NCBI RefSeq assembly: GCF_010994275.1
Contig: NZ_WMCD01000005.1
Span: 310,001 to 374,000, forward strand
Source of the DNA: Cyclobacterium jeungdonense
GTDB lineage: Bacteria > Bacteroidota > Bacteroidia > Cytophagales > Cyclobacteriaceae
Length of the DNA stretch: 64,000 nucleotides
Direction of reading: 5' to 3'
Shown here piece after piece: positions 1-9,822 of this stretch (position 1 is its first letter; each line of letters starts with the position of its first letter). Under the pieces are notes generated by a model. It made no database searches. It was not told where the DNA came from and was given only the letters and a program-made list of their open reading frames with translations. The position numbers were made by a program, and so were the translations under genes.

Positions 1-2236
1 AAAGGTATATCAGATAGGCCGTTCGGCTTCTGTACCAGGGGGGCAACACTTCAAAAGAAAAAGTGGCTTCCGGACTGACCACTCCATACAGGTTTTTACT
101 CCGAACATGAAATGTATACCTACCTTCCCTTAGGTTAGTATAGGCTTTTTCCCGTCTCTCTACCCATTGTCCAAATCCATCCTCGAACCCTTCCAGCCAG
201 TATTGATACCTCAGGTCCTTTTCGTTGTTCGGGGTGGGGTTACTACTCTCGAAGCGTAAGTTGGCTTTCTTATAGGGGATGCGTACAGATGGCAACCGGA
301 GTTGCTCCCGGGAATTTCCTGCAAAAATTAAGGAATCCGCAGCACCCGTCAGGTAGGCCGCCCGGATCAGGGTTGGAAAAACAGGGGGGTCAAATGCATT
401 GTCATTCAGGCTAAACCGTATAAACCCCTCGTTTGCTGCGAAAAGCACCTCGTTTCCCCGCATAACGGAGATATTTTGCAGATCGTCGTTGAGCAGGGGG
501 AGCAATTGATTAAAAACCTGAAACTGCTTGGAATAGCTACCGTCAACTTCCTTTTCCAATACTCCGGTTTCTGTCTCTCCGATGAAATAGATATTTCCCA
601 TCTGGTCTTCTGCCAGGTAGTGGATCAGGCTTCCTTCTTCAAAATAGGCGCTAAAAAAGGAGTCTCTCTCAAAGGAATTCCTACTTTCGTTGTATCGGAA
701 AATTCCCGCCTGGGTAGTAACCACCAGGCGATTGTTTATTTTCCAGACGTTGTTCAGAATATCCGTAGGCAGTCCTTGTTCCGATCCGAAATAACTTACC
801 TCGGCAGATTCCAGGCTTTCATCAAGCTGAAGTTTATACAAGCCTTTATAGCCGTGGGCCACCCAAATATTGCCCTTATCATCCTGCTCGACAATCCGGC
901 TCGACTCATCGAACCCTTCGATCTTCCGCAGGTAACGGATGGAATCTTCCATTACTTCAAAAAGGTGCAAACCAAAATACCCACCGGACAAGATCAGTTC
1001 GGGATGATTATGCAATGGCTGAAAATTCCATATTCCTTCCGGCGCCCCGATTTCCCGGGCAACGCCATCCTGAAGGACAAAGGCACCGTCATTGTGAGCG
1101 ATCAGGATCCGGTCCTGAATGGATTTAATCTGGTACACCTGCCCGGTAGAATTGGGGAGCCATTCCATGCCACCACTTGAACCTGCTTCACGCACATAGA
1201 CTCCATTATTTGTCCCAAAGTAGAATTTGCCCTCGTGGAAAGTGGCATGGTAGCCCGTGCCGGTTAGCCCTGAAAAATGGTTGATTTTACTAAATGGAAG
1301 GCTCAGTTGAATCAGGCTAAGTCCATTGTTATGCCCCAGCCACAAATTACCCGAAAGGTCTTCAAAAAGCGATACGACGGAGTTATTGTTTAATCCGTTT
1401 TGCCGGTCCATCTTCATCAGTTCCTTTCCAGCGGGATCCAGCAACCGCAGTCCGTCAAGCTGGGTTGCTACCGCAATGGTCCCGTTTCTAAGCCGCAGGG
1501 CTGCATTGATGGTCAGATTTTGGCCTCCCGGCCAGCTTTCGGTTGTTTTTCCAGAGCTGGTAAAAATTCCGTTATCCCGGGTAAAGACCAAATAGCTATC
1601 CGGCCCGGCGGGAAGCAGGCCCGTTACCAGTTTATCAGAGTAAAAGAGATTTAACAGGCTAAAGGTGCCGTTTCGAAGTTGAAGCAAGCCGGTTCCCCTT
1701 TCGTTTACAATCAGAGAGTTATTGTGGAAATGGAAACTTTCAAAACCACTGCTACTTTCGAGGCTGTAATCAAATACATGATCGGTAGTAAAGACAAAGA
1801 TGCTGTTGCTTGTGCAGAAATAAAGGTTTTCCTCTCCGATATACACCTTCCAGACTTCCTCCAGATCTTGAAAGCGATCCGGGAGACTGTCTTTCAGGGA
1901 ATGAAAACTCAGTTGGCCGAGACGATCGGACTTAAAAATTCCAAATTCACCCTGTCCCGAGGCATAGACCAGCCCCTTTTCAGTCACCTCCACATGCCTG
2001 ATTTTTGTGCTATTGGGTAGTGAGTACCTCCTCCAGGTGGTACCGTCATGTACCAGCAGGCCATAGTTATTGGCTACATACAAGACACCACTGGCATGTT
2101 GGGTGATGGCATAATTTTGAATTCCGCCCAGGTATTCCTGACTGGAATAATAGCGTGAAAAGGGAATTCCCATGGATTGGGAACGGCCCATTTTTACCCC
2201 TGCCAGTAGGATCATGAGGATGAGTAGGTGCTTCAT
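1..2236 (-). CDS. Propeller/Y_Y_Y sensor protein of the adjacent glycan locus (3' part outside the window)
   Basis: This minus-strand frame starts at the ATG at 2236 and the parts I translated (2236 to about 1670, and 61 to 2) are open to the window edge, giving about 745 residues without a stop. It opens with a signal peptide (MKHLLILMILLAGVKMGRSQ) and then shows repeated short beta-propeller units of the reg_prop type (for example GVLYVANNYGLLVHDG). The last visible residues, VLPPWYRSRTAYLIYL, are typical of a Y_Y_Y (triple tyrosine) domain running into a transmembrane helix. Such proteins are periplasmic ligand sensors ending either in a histidine kinase/response regulator/AraC module (hybrid two-component system) or in a LuxR-type HTH; the missing end decides. 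The N-terminal style (YYSSQEYLGGIQNYAI) reminds me more of the shorter HTH-type family. It is divergent from the susC operon and is probably its regulator. Confidence 0.85.
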   Translation of the reverse strand, partial: MKHLLILMILLAGVKMGRSQSMGIPFSRYYSSQEYLGGIQNYAITQHASGVLYVANNYGLLVHDGTTWRRYSLPNSTKIRHVEVTEKGLVYASGQGEFGIFKSDRLGQLSFHSLKDSLPDRFQDLEEVWKVYIGEENLYFCTSNSIFVFTTDHVFDYSLESSSGFESFHFHNNSLIVNERGTGLLQLRNGTFSLLNLFYSDKLVTGLLPAGPDSYLVFTRDNGIFTSSGKTTESWPGGQNLTINAALRLRNGTIAVATQLDGLRLLDPAGKELMKMDRQNGLNNNSVVSLFEDLSGNLWLGHNNGLSLIQLSLPFSKINHFSGLTGTGYHATFHEGKFYFGTNNGVYVREAGSSGGMEWLPNSTGQVYQIKSIQDRILIAHNDGAFVLQDGVAREIGAPEGIWNFQPLHNHPELILSGGYFGLHLFEVMEDSIRYLRKIEGFDESSRIVEQDDKGNIWVAHGYKGLYKLQLDESLESAEVSYFGSEQGLPTDILNNVWKINNRLVVTTQAGIFRYNESRNSFERDSFFSAYFEEGSLIHYLAEDQMGNIYFIGETETGVLEKEVDGSYSKQFQVFNQLLPLLNDDLQNISVMRGNEVLFAANEGFIRFSLNDNAFDPPVFPTLIRAAYLTGAADSLIFAGNSREQLRLPSVRIPYKKANLRFESSNPTPNNEKDLRYQYWLEGFEDGFGQWVERREKAYTNLREGRYTFHVRSKNLYGVVSPEATFSFEVLPPWYRSRTAYLIYL

Positions 2237-2486
2237 CTGCGCTAGTTGCCTGATACGAATAGCCAATTTACTGCATTTCTTATTGATGTACTAACCAATT
2301 GCAGAACATGAGGTTTCACGGAAATAAAAAAATGGTTTCAAAATCCTTTAAACGCATATTTTTTATGTTTTTGTAGAGTTTTTGTGAAAACAAAATTAAG
2401 CTGTTGTAGTACTTATGATGTACTTCCATTTTTCCAGCACAGCGATATTTGAGGGATATTGGGACCAGAAATAAATCCAAGATCAA
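2237..2486. promoter_or_regulatory. Divergent intergenic region between sensor and susC
   Basis: This 250-base AT-rich spacer must hold the promoters of both the sensor gene and the susC operon. I see no perfect TAnnTTTG box on either strand. The stretch around 2330-2400 is rich in T-runs and TTTTTG words, which could be -33 elements. There is no strong ribosome binding site before the susC ATG (AAATCCAAGATCAA), as is usual in Bacteroidota. A direct operator for the sensor protein cannot be pinpointed by eye. Confidence 0.4.
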
Positions 2487-5400
2487 ATGAAACATGTTTT
2501 ATTATTTTATTTAACCTTGTTCTTATCCGCAAGTGGATGGGCACAGTCCAATGAAATCATTGGAACGGTTACGGACGAAACGGGGTTTCCGCTTCCGGGG
2601 GTGAGCATCCTCAAGACGGGAACCAGCACGGGTACAGTTACGGATATCGATGGTAATTTTTCCATCGAAGCTGCGACTGGGGAAAGGCTTCAGTTCTCCT
2701 ACTTGGGTTTCAAAAGTCAAACCCTGACGATTGAAAACAATACGGAGCTAACCGTGGTATTGCAAGAAGATGTCTCCAATCTGGACGAAGTAGTGGTCAT
2801 TGGTTATGGCTCAGCCTCCAAGAGGGAATTAACCGGTGCTACAGCCCAGGTAAAAGGGGAGGCCATCGAAAAGATGAACATGCCCAGAGTGGACCAGGCC
2901 CTGCAGGGGAAATTGGCCGGTGTGAATATTTCCACCAACTCTGGTGCTCCCGGCGGAACATCCAATATCCGGATTCGGGGAATTGGTACCTTTGGGGATA
3001 ACGATCCGCTGATTTTGGTAGACGGGGTCATTTATGACGCTGCGGGGTTAAATGCCCTTAACCCAGGCGATATTGAGTCAGTCAATGTACTGAAGGATGG
3101 TACGGCTGGAATATACGGTGTCCGCGCTGCCAATGGCGTTATCCTGATCGAAACGAAAAAAGGAAATTTAGGATCGAAGCCGCAATTGGACCTAAACGGG
3201 TATTATGGCGTGCAGGAGACGGCCAGACAATTGGATCTGCTTAATGCCCGGGAATATGCTATTTTAAAAAATGAGGCGTTCGCTGCAGGAGGACAGCCAC
3301 TTCCATTTGCCAACGTAGAATTGGGAGAAGGGACCAACTGGCAGAATGCCGCATTCCAGCAAGCTCCCATTCAGGAATACAACATGACCCTGACCGGAGG
3401 ATCGGAAAAGACCAGCTATTCGATCGGAGGAGGTTATTTTGCCCAGGATGGTATCGTCGGGGGATCCAAAGCAAATTTCGAAAGGTACAATGCAAGGATA
3501 AACTTTACTACGCAAGTAGCCCCAAAACTTAAATTTACCAACGTATTACTGTTTACACGTGAGGAGAGCAGTGGCCTGCCTCAGGGCGGAATCGGATCGG
3601 TTTTGTACAATACCATCAACGCCTATCCGACAGAACCCATACGGGTGGGTGATCGGTATTCTTATTTGGAGAATGTCAATGACATCATCAACCCGATGGC
3701 CCAAATGGAGAATACCTACAACAACTCCTATGTAAACAAGCTGGTGGGTAAAGAAGAGGTGGAATACACCATCAACGATCATTTTACCTGGACCGGAAGG
3801 GCCGGATACAATTTTGCGATGGTAGATGCCAAAACGTTTAATCCATTGGTTTGGTACGGGCCAGGCAAATTTGCCAACTCGGCGAGAAATGCCAACCTGG
3901 ATCCGGTGTTGGTAGATGTAGGCGGTTTGGAAATTGAGCGGGGAGCAAATGTGTTTGAGTCCAGAAATACCTTTTTGGACTATAACCTGGAGACGTACTT
4001 AAACTACAACAGAACCTTCGCCGATGTACATCGGGTAAAAGGGATGTTTGGCCTTTCGCTGGTCGGCAACCGGAGTGAAGGGTTAAACGGCACGGGTTTT
4101 AATATCCCTAATAATGACCTGGATTTTGCTGACATTTCGGCCAATCAGGCTTCGGGAGGCTTTTTGAATAATGTTGGTTCCTTTCAGAGCCGTCAGCGGC
4201 TCACATCGGCTTTTTTCCGTGGAGAATATGATTATATGCAGCGGTATCTCTTCTCTGCCATCATACGAAGGGATGGCTCTACTAATTTCGGACCCAACAA
4301 CCGGATCGGGTATTTTCCCGCCATTTCGGGAGCGTGGGTGTTGTCTGACGAACCGTTTTTTAATGTAAACGGCATTGATTTTATGAAATTGAGGGCCAGT
4401 TTTGGCGTTTCCGGAAACGATCAGATCGGCCTGTTTCGTTACAGGGGACTCTTGAATGGATCGGCCACCTACGTGTTTAACGACCTGATCGTCAACGGGG
4501 CTGCCATAGGCAATACCAGTAATCCCGATCTGAAATGGGAAACGACCTACCAAACGAATATTGGATTGGACTTTTCCCTTTTGGGTAACTTGGATTTTAC
4601 AGCCAACTATTTTGTCAAAAACACGAAAGACCTGCTCTTCCAGCCGGATGTTTCTGCGCTATTGGGAGCCTACGGTCCCGGAGGGGCACCACCGGTAATC
4701 AACGCGGGGGACGTGTTAAACCGAGGTATCGAATTGGAGCTGGGATATGCCACTAATCGCTCAGAGGGAGTGAATTTCAGTGTTGACTACAATTTGACAT
4801 TATTGAAAAACGAAGTGACAGCCGTTCCTCTGGGATTTGAATTTATCCCGGGTGCCCCCTTTAGCGTAGGAGGCAATGTGGCCAGTCGTTTTGAGAAAGG
4901 ATATCCCATAGGATATTTCATCGGCTACCAAACTGATGGTGTTTTCCAAACTCAGGAAGAAATTGCCACTAGTACCGTGAGTCAACCCGGGGCACAGCCT
5001 GGAGACTTTCGCTTTGTGGACCAAAACGGGGATGGTGTCATCAGTTTCGGGGACGATACCGACCGTACCAGTCTGGGATCTCCGATACCTGACATGACCA
5101 TGGGCCTCAACTTATCGGTGGATTTCAAAGGATTCGATATTGGCGCCAATGCTTACGCTGCACTGGGTCAGGAAATTATCCGGAATTACGAAAGGCAACA
5201 ACCCTATGCCAATCAACAAGCCTATTGGCTAAATCGTTGGACCGGCGCGGGTAGTACCAATGAGTATCCAAGACTCACCACGGGAGCTACCCGGAACACC
5301 GTTTTCTCCGATTTCTATGTAGAAGACGGGTCTTTTTTACGGCTCCGGAATGTACAACTGGGATATACCCTGCCTACTACCGTTTCGCAGAAAATTGGCA

Positions 5401-5567
5401 TGAATTATTTTCGGTTTTACCTGGCAGCCAACAACCTGCTGACCTTAACCCGATATCGGGGTTTTGACCCGGATGTGGGTTCCGGAAACCCGCTTTTTGC
5501 CGGAGTGGACAATGGGATTTACCCCCAGGCAAAAACATTTATGGCAGGTTTTAACATTAAATTCTAA
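2487..5567 (+). CDS. susC: SusC/RagA-type TonB-linked outer membrane glycan transporter
   Basis: This 1026-residue protein is the outer-membrane TonB-dependent porin of a SusCD pair, which imports oligosaccharides using energy from TonB/ExbBD. A signal peptide (residues 1-19, ending SGWAQ) is followed by a carboxypeptidase-regulatory-like beta-sandwich (about 22-100, with PLPGVSILKTGTSTGTVTD), the linker NLDEVVVIGYG, a plug domain (about 110-225, with SGAPGGTSNIRIRGIGTF and DPLILVDGV) and a long beta-barrel. An acidic DQNGDGVISFGDD loop near residue 850, common in SusC proteins, resembles a calcium-binding loop. The length matches the family. It heads the operon susC-susD-SGBP-GH16; the terminal GH16 enzyme suggests a beta-1,3-glucan substrate, which is an inference from context. 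Confidence 0.97.
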   Translation: MKHVLLFYLTLFLSASGWAQSNEIIGTVTDETGFPLPGVSILKTGTSTGTVTDIDGNFSIEAATGERLQFSYLGFKSQTLTIENNTELTVVLQEDVSNLDEVVVIGYGSASKRELTGATAQVKGEAIEKMNMPRVDQALQGKLAGVNISTNSGAPGGTSNIRIRGIGTFGDNDPLILVDGVIYDAAGLNALNPGDIESVNVLKDGTAGIYGVRAANGVILIETKKGNLGSKPQLDLNGYYGVQETARQLDLLNAREYAILKNEAFAAGGQPLPFANVELGEGTNWQNAAFQQAPIQEYNMTLTGGSEKTSYSIGGGYFAQDGIVGGSKANFERYNARINFTTQVAPKLKFTNVLLFTREESSGLPQGGIGSVLYNTINAYPTEPIRVGDRYSYLENVNDIINPMAQMENTYNNSYVNKLVGKEEVEYTINDHFTWTGRAGYNFAMVDAKTFNPLVWYGPGKFANSARNANLDPVLVDVGGLEIERGANVFESRNTFLDYNLETYLNYNRTFADVHRVKGMFGLSLVGNRSEGLNGTGFNIPNNDLDFADISANQASGGFLNNVGSFQSRQRLTSAFFRGEYDYMQRYLFSAIIRRDGSTNFGPNNRIGYFPAISGAWVLSDEPFFNVNGIDFMKLRASFGVSGNDQIGLFRYRGLLNGSATYVFNDLIVNGAAIGNTSNPDLKWETTYQTNIGLDFSLLGNLDFTANYFVKNTKDLLFQPDVSALLGAYGPGGAPPVINAGDVLNRGIELELGYATNRSEGVNFSVDYNLTLLKNEVTAVPLGFEFIPGAPFSVGGNVASRFEKGYPIGYFIGYQTDGVFQTQEEIATSTVSQPGAQPGDFRFVDQNGDGVISFGDDTDRTSLGSPIPDMTMGLNLSVDFKGFDIGANAYAALGQEIIRNYERQQPYANQQAYWLNRWTGAGSTNEYPRLTTGATRNTVFSDFYVEDGSFLRLRNVQLGYTLPTTVSQKIGMNYFRFYLAANNLLTLTRYRGFDPDVGSGNPLFAGVDNGIYPQAKTFMAGFNIKF

Positions 5568-5663
5568 ATAAGATGAAATCGAGCATGACGAGATCGTCAC
5601 ACAGAGGGGTGATTATCAATCATGCGAGATTCCATCTGACCGCTGAAAAAAAAATATAAACAG

Positions 5664-7136
5664 ATGAAAAATATATATCAATGGTCACTCGTCCTGCTAT
5701 TCGGGACGATGACCGCTTGCGATAGCTTGCTGGACATAGATCCTGAGTATACGCAGGATGCAGAAAATTTCTTCAACACGGAAGAAGACTTTGACAGAGC
5801 CATTATCGGTGTCTACGACATGATGCAACCGGCCTACCTAAACCTGTGGATCGGGGAGATTGCTTCTGATAATGCCATTGCAGGAGGAGAAAGTGTCAAT
5901 GATTCTCGCGGGCTTCACGAAATTGAAAACATGACACATGGAGGTGTTAATGAAGAGTTGAGAGCCGTAATGCGAGTAAATTATACAGGTATTGCCCGGG
6001 CCAATTACATTTTTGAAAATCAGGATAAGGCTGATTTCGAAGGAAAAGACCTGATACTGGCCGAGGCAAAAATGATGCGCGCCTATTTCTACTTCAATCT
6101 GGTGAATTATTTTGGAGACATGCCCCTGATTGTGGACCGAAGGATCTCCATCAATGAGATTTCCTCTGCACCACGCACTCCGAAAGGGGAGGTTTATCAG
6201 CAAATTGAATCCGACCTCAGGGAGGCTATAGGGGTATTGCCCTGGAATGTGGATCAAACCGGCAGGCTGACTAAAGGAGCCGCCATGGCTTTATTAGGAA
6301 AGGCATTATTATATCAGCAGAAATACGAGGAAGCAGCAACGGTATTGGGAGAGCTGATCGATACGAATCAGGCGGGATATGCCCTTTTTGAGGATTACGA
6401 AACCCTGTTTCTGGTTCAAAACGAACATGTGGCAGAAGATGTGTTTACCATACAATTCAGTGGATTGCAGGGTGGAGACTACGGATGTCTGGTTTGCCTT
6501 AACGGCAATGCCGCCGTAGGATTTCACAGTATCCGCCAGTACACCGGCCCGGTGTATGCCGATGGCAATAGCTATAACCTTCCCACCGGAGACTTGTACG
6601 AGGCTTTTGAAGAGGGAGACATCCGAAGGGATGCCAGCGTGTTGGATCTGGAGGCGTTTATAGCTTCACAACCAAACCCGGATGAAATCACCTATGCCAT
6701 TGGAGGTGGAGGCCATACTGGCTATTACAATAATAAGTACATCAAACGATTAGATGAGCTTGGTTTGCCCGATAACGATCTGACCAGCCCCTTGAATTAC
6801 CGGGCGATCCGGTGGGCGGACGTGTTGCTGATGGCCGCTGAAGCTTTCCAACGATCCGGGAATGACGAAAGAGCCCGGACAGAGCTAAACAAGGTTCGTT
6901 CCAGAGCTGATATGCCAGCGATCACTACCTCCGACGATGCCTTGTATCAGGACATTTTGCAAGAAAGAAGGCTCGAACTCTCCGGAGAAGGATTTCGGTT
7001 CTTTGACTTGGTCCGGACAGGGCAGGCATCTGATAAGATCAGTGGCTTTATAGCAGGTCAGCACGAAGTGTTTCCCATTCCTCAGGTTGAAATAGACTTG
7101 GCTGGTGGAAATTGGGAACAAAATCCAGGATATTAA
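5664..7136 (+). CDS. susD: SusD/RagB-type surface glycan-binding lipoprotein
   Basis: This 490-residue protein is the surface lid that covers SusC and binds glycan. It has a lipoprotein signal with lipobox TMTAC (Cys19). The N-terminal SusD-like region includes ARANYIFENQDKAD and the helical LAEAKMMRAYFYFNLVNYFGDMPL; the C-terminal RagB/SusD part contains RWADVLLMAAEAFQRSGN and the family-typical ending LQERRLELSGEGFRFFDLVR. It lies 96 bases after susC and 12 bases before the next gene, so it is surely cotranscribed. The untranslated gap after susC (5568-5663) contains no recognised signal. Confidence 0.97.
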   Translation: MKNIYQWSLVLLFGTMTACDSLLDIDPEYTQDAENFFNTEEDFDRAIIGVYDMMQPAYLNLWIGEIASDNAIAGGESVNDSRGLHEIENMTHGGVNEELRAVMRVNYTGIARANYIFENQDKADFEGKDLILAEAKMMRAYFYFNLVNYFGDMPLIVDRRISINEISSAPRTPKGEVYQQIESDLREAIGVLPWNVDQTGRLTKGAAMALLGKALLYQQKYEEAATVLGELIDTNQAGYALFEDYETLFLVQNEHVAEDVFTIQFSGLQGGDYGCLVCLNGNAAVGFHSIRQYTGPVYADGNSYNLPTGDLYEAFEEGDIRRDASVLDLEAFIASQPNPDEITYAIGGGGHTGYYNNKYIKRLDELGLPDNDLTSPLNYRAIRWADVLLMAAEAFQRSGNDERARTELNKVRSRADMPAITTSDDALYQDILQERRLELSGEGFRFFDLVRTGQASDKISGFIAGQHEVFPIPQVEIDLAGGNWEQNPGY

Positions 7137-7148
7137 ACGTATAAACTC

Positions 7149-8630
7149 ATGAAAAAATACCTAAACTTCATCCTATTAATGCTTCCTGTATTTCTTATGG
7201 CTGCATGTATTGAGGAATACAGCTTGCAGGAAGCGCCCCCCGCTCAGGAAGAGGCAGATTTTAGCTTTGAACCAACGGAGGAAAGTGACAATATCCTTCA
7301 GTTTACGGCTTCCAATGACTTTTTCATTATGAACTGGGATTTGGGAAATGGAAGTTCCGGATCCGGACAAACGGTTACGGGTACCTATCCAACCGCCGGA
7401 ACCTATACCGTCAGCCTAACCGTTTTCAATGCCGGCGGAAGTGTAACAATGAGCAAGGAAATTGTGATTGCAGAAACCGACCCCCTACTTCTAGACAAAC
7501 CTCTTTATAATTTACTAACGGGTGGTGTCGAAGCTACGGAAGGTAAAACCTGGAAAGTGGATGCCAGCAGGCTGGGTCACTTTGGCCTGGGCCCCAATCC
7601 TTCCCAGGCAGGCGACTTTCCGGAATGGTATGAAGCCCAGCCTAACGAAAAAGCAGGTTCGGGTATGTACACCGACCGGTATACCTTTTATCTGGCCGAC
7701 TTTGCTTTTGACATGGAAACTAACGGGCTGGTTTATCTGAATTCAGCCCAGGGGAGTAATTTTCCGGGCTCATTTGATCCAGGAGTGGGTGACCTTTCTG
7801 CTCCGTATGAAGCCCCTGAAGGGCTAAAATGGAGCATGGCCGAGCCGGAAGATAGCTATCCCGAACTGACCATATCCCAGGGAGGCTTTCTAGGCTACTT
7901 TGCCGGAGGAAGGACCTACCAAATTATTACCATCGAAGAAAATGAAATGCTGCTTCGTTTCGTGGATCAGGCCAATACCGAATTTGCCTGGTACATTCGG
8001 CTGATCCCTGAAGATTACGTACCGGAAGAAGAAACGCCGGAGCCCGAACCCGTGCCGGTAGATCCCGGAACGTTATCCCTCCAAAGCCTGATCGGTGACG
8101 GCAGCAAAGCCTGGAAACTGAAACCGGCCGCCGGAGCCTTCGGGGTAGGCCCTGCACCGGGAAGTGATGAATTCTATCCCAATGGCCAGGATATTTCAGG
8201 AGATCGCGCCTGTTTGTTTGACGACCGGTTTATCTTCAACGAAGACGGAACCTATACTTACGACCCCGTGGATGATATCTACGGAGAAGCCTATATGGGA
8301 GTAGAAGAAGGCTGTCAGCCTGTGGCCAACCTTGCCGGAACGGCTGGCGAAGCCTGGGGAGCCGGAACTCACGACTTCAGCTTTACCGAGGCTACCGAAT
8401 CGGAAAAAGCGCGCATTACGGTTACCGGGACCGGTGCATTTATCGCCCTTCCCAAGGCTTTCAATGGCGGTGAATACCAATCAGGACCACCTGCCGAGGA
8501 CCGTGCAGTTACTTACGAGGTGATTGGGTACACGAATGAAGAAGGAGTCGAAGAACTGACGATCACCATAGATATTTCGGATTCAGGTTCTGTTTTCTGG
8601 ACATTCGTGCTAATTCCTGATAACCAATGA
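7149..8630 (+). CDS. PKD-domain surface glycan-binding lipoprotein with two repeated C-terminal modules
   Basis: The 493-residue lipoprotein (lipobox LMAAC, Cys20) occupies the SusE/SusF-like slot of the locus. A PKD/Ig-like domain spans about residues 40-108 (MNWDLGNGSSGSGQ, YPTAGTYTVSLTVFNAGG). Two homologous modules follow: about 118-290, opening with GKTWKVDASRLGHFGLGP, and about 310-493, opening with SKAWKLKPAAGAFGVGP. Both end in a strand of the type WYIRLIPED / WTFVLIPDN. They are joined by an acidic proline-rich linker (EEETPEPEPVPVDP). Known PKD proteins in this position of laminarin loci bind glucan, so I infer a non-catalytic surface glycan-binding protein. Its stop overlaps the start of the GH16 gene (ATGA). 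Confidence 0.85.
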   Translation: MKKYLNFILLMLPVFLMAACIEEYSLQEAPPAQEEADFSFEPTEESDNILQFTASNDFFIMNWDLGNGSSGSGQTVTGTYPTAGTYTVSLTVFNAGGSVTMSKEIVIAETDPLLLDKPLYNLLTGGVEATEGKTWKVDASRLGHFGLGPNPSQAGDFPEWYEAQPNEKAGSGMYTDRYTFYLADFAFDMETNGLVYLNSAQGSNFPGSFDPGVGDLSAPYEAPEGLKWSMAEPEDSYPELTISQGGFLGYFAGGRTYQIITIEENEMLLRFVDQANTEFAWYIRLIPEDYVPEEETPEPEPVPVDPGTLSLQSLIGDGSKAWKLKPAAGAFGVGPAPGSDEFYPNGQDISGDRACLFDDRFIFNEDGTYTYDPVDDIYGEAYMGVEEGCQPVANLAGTAGEAWGAGTHDFSFTEATESEKARITVTGTGAFIALPKAFNGGEYQSGPPAEDRAVTYEVIGYTNEEGVEELTITIDISDSGSVFWTFVLIPDNQ

Positions 8631-9763
8631 TGGTGCTTATGATGACCAAATCAATTCAAGGTTTATTTTTATTCCTTACCCTTCTTTCGACCCAGGCTTG
8701 CGACCAGGAGGAAGTAGATGGGCAGGTAGTCCTGCCCACCAACCTGGAAGTTTCCCTGGAGAAACAGGCCAACGGCCAGGTTCAGATTACCTTTACGGCT
8801 GAAAAAGCCAACTTTTTCCGGGTGAGTTTCGGAACCGAAAGTGAATTGCCGGAGTTGGCAAGCGGAAACGAAGCAAGTTTCCGCTACGGCAGCCCCGGAG
8901 TTTATACCATCCGGGTGCAGGCACACGCTACTGAAGCTGATTTTATAAGCGAAGAAAGGACGGTCACCATTTCCGAACAGGACTTGGGCTTGGGCATTCC
9001 GGAATCGGGTTTTACCTCTCCGGAGAGTTACGAGGGGTATTCCCTGATTTGGCGGGATGAGTTTGAGGGAACAAATCTTTCCGGAGACTGGGTCGCAGAA
9101 ATCGGAGACGGTTGCCCGAACTTGTGTGGTTGGGGAAATAATGAACTCCAGTTTTACCGTAGAGAGAATACCGAATTGAAAGATGGGTATTTGGTGATTA
9201 CGGCAAAAGAAGAGTCCATGGGAGGAAAAAATTATACTTCTAGCCGGCTAAAAACGCAGGGGCAACAAAACTTTCAGTTTGGACGAATTGATTTCCGCGC
9301 CGCCTTGCCCAAGCGGCAGGGCATCTGGCCGGCATTTTGGATGCTGGGAGAAAGCATTACCGAAACGCCCTGGCCAGCCAGTGGGGAAATTGACATCATG
9401 GAAATGATCGGAGGTGCTTCCGATGGCCGGGACAATACCGTTCACGGTACGCTTCACTGGGATAATAATGGTGCCTATGCCACTGCCGGCGGAAAAACCA
9501 CACTCGCAGAAGGAGCCATTTTCAATGACAGCTTTCACGTATTTTCCATCATTTGGACAGAAGAGTCCATTACCTGGCTGCTGGATGATGAGGAGTTTCA
9601 TGAGATAAGCATCGCTTCCGATGCCATGGATGAATTTCGGGAGCCGTTTTTTCTGCTGATTAATCTGGCGGTTGGCGGCAATTGGCCCGGAAACCCGGAT
9701 GCCAGTACCAACTTCCCCCAACAATTGGTGGTGGATTATGTGCGGGTATTTCAGCGAGAGTAA
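8627..9763 (+). CDS. GH16 endo-beta-glucanase lipoprotein (laminarinase-like)
   Basis: This 378-residue protein should hydrolyse internal beta-1,3(4)-glucan bonds. It has a lipoprotein signal ending STQAC (Cys25), an Ig-like domain (about 35-118) and a GH16 domain (about 135-378). The catalytic signature GEIDIMEM is complete, with nucleophile Glu254, Asp256 and acid/base Glu259. WPAFWML, TSRLKTQG and the terminal strand VVDYVRVF are typical of bacterial laminarinases. The ATG overlaps the stop of the preceding gene by four bases; in-frame ATGs at codons 2, 5 and 6 leave the exact start open. It is the last gene of the operon. Laminarinase versus lichenase or another GH16 specificity cannot be settled by eye. 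Confidence 0.93.
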   Translation: MMVLMMTKSIQGLFLFLTLLSTQACDQEEVDGQVVLPTNLEVSLEKQANGQVQITFTAEKANFFRVSFGTESELPELASGNEASFRYGSPGVYTIRVQAHATEADFISEERTVTISEQDLGLGIPESGFTSPESYEGYSLIWRDEFEGTNLSGDWVAEIGDGCPNLCGWGNNELQFYRRENTELKDGYLVITAKEESMGGKNYTSSRLKTQGQQNFQFGRIDFRAALPKRQGIWPAFWMLGESITETPWPASGEIDIMEMIGGASDGRDNTVHGTLHWDNNGAYATAGGKTTLAEGAIFNDSFHVFSIIWTEESITWLLDDEEFHEISIASDAMDEFREPFFLLINLAVGGNWPGNPDASTNFPQQLVVDYVRVFQRE

Positions 9764-9789
9764 GGCACTTCCTATTTTATATTGGTTAA

Positions 9790-9822
9790 AAAAGCGGTTC
9801 CCTAAAGAACCGCTTTTTTTTT
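9790..9822 (+). terminator. Rho-independent terminator of the susCD-GH16 operon
   Basis: The stem AAGCGGTTC / GAACCGCTT with loop CCTAAA is followed by a run of T. It lies 27 bases after the GH16 stop. Confidence 0.9.

Noticed and set aside
476..2020. Several plus-strand open frames of 84-234 codons
   Set aside because: They lie opposite the propeller sensor gene, whose minus-strand translation gives a signal peptide, reg_prop repeats and a Y_Y_Y end. The plus-strand products have no recognisable features.
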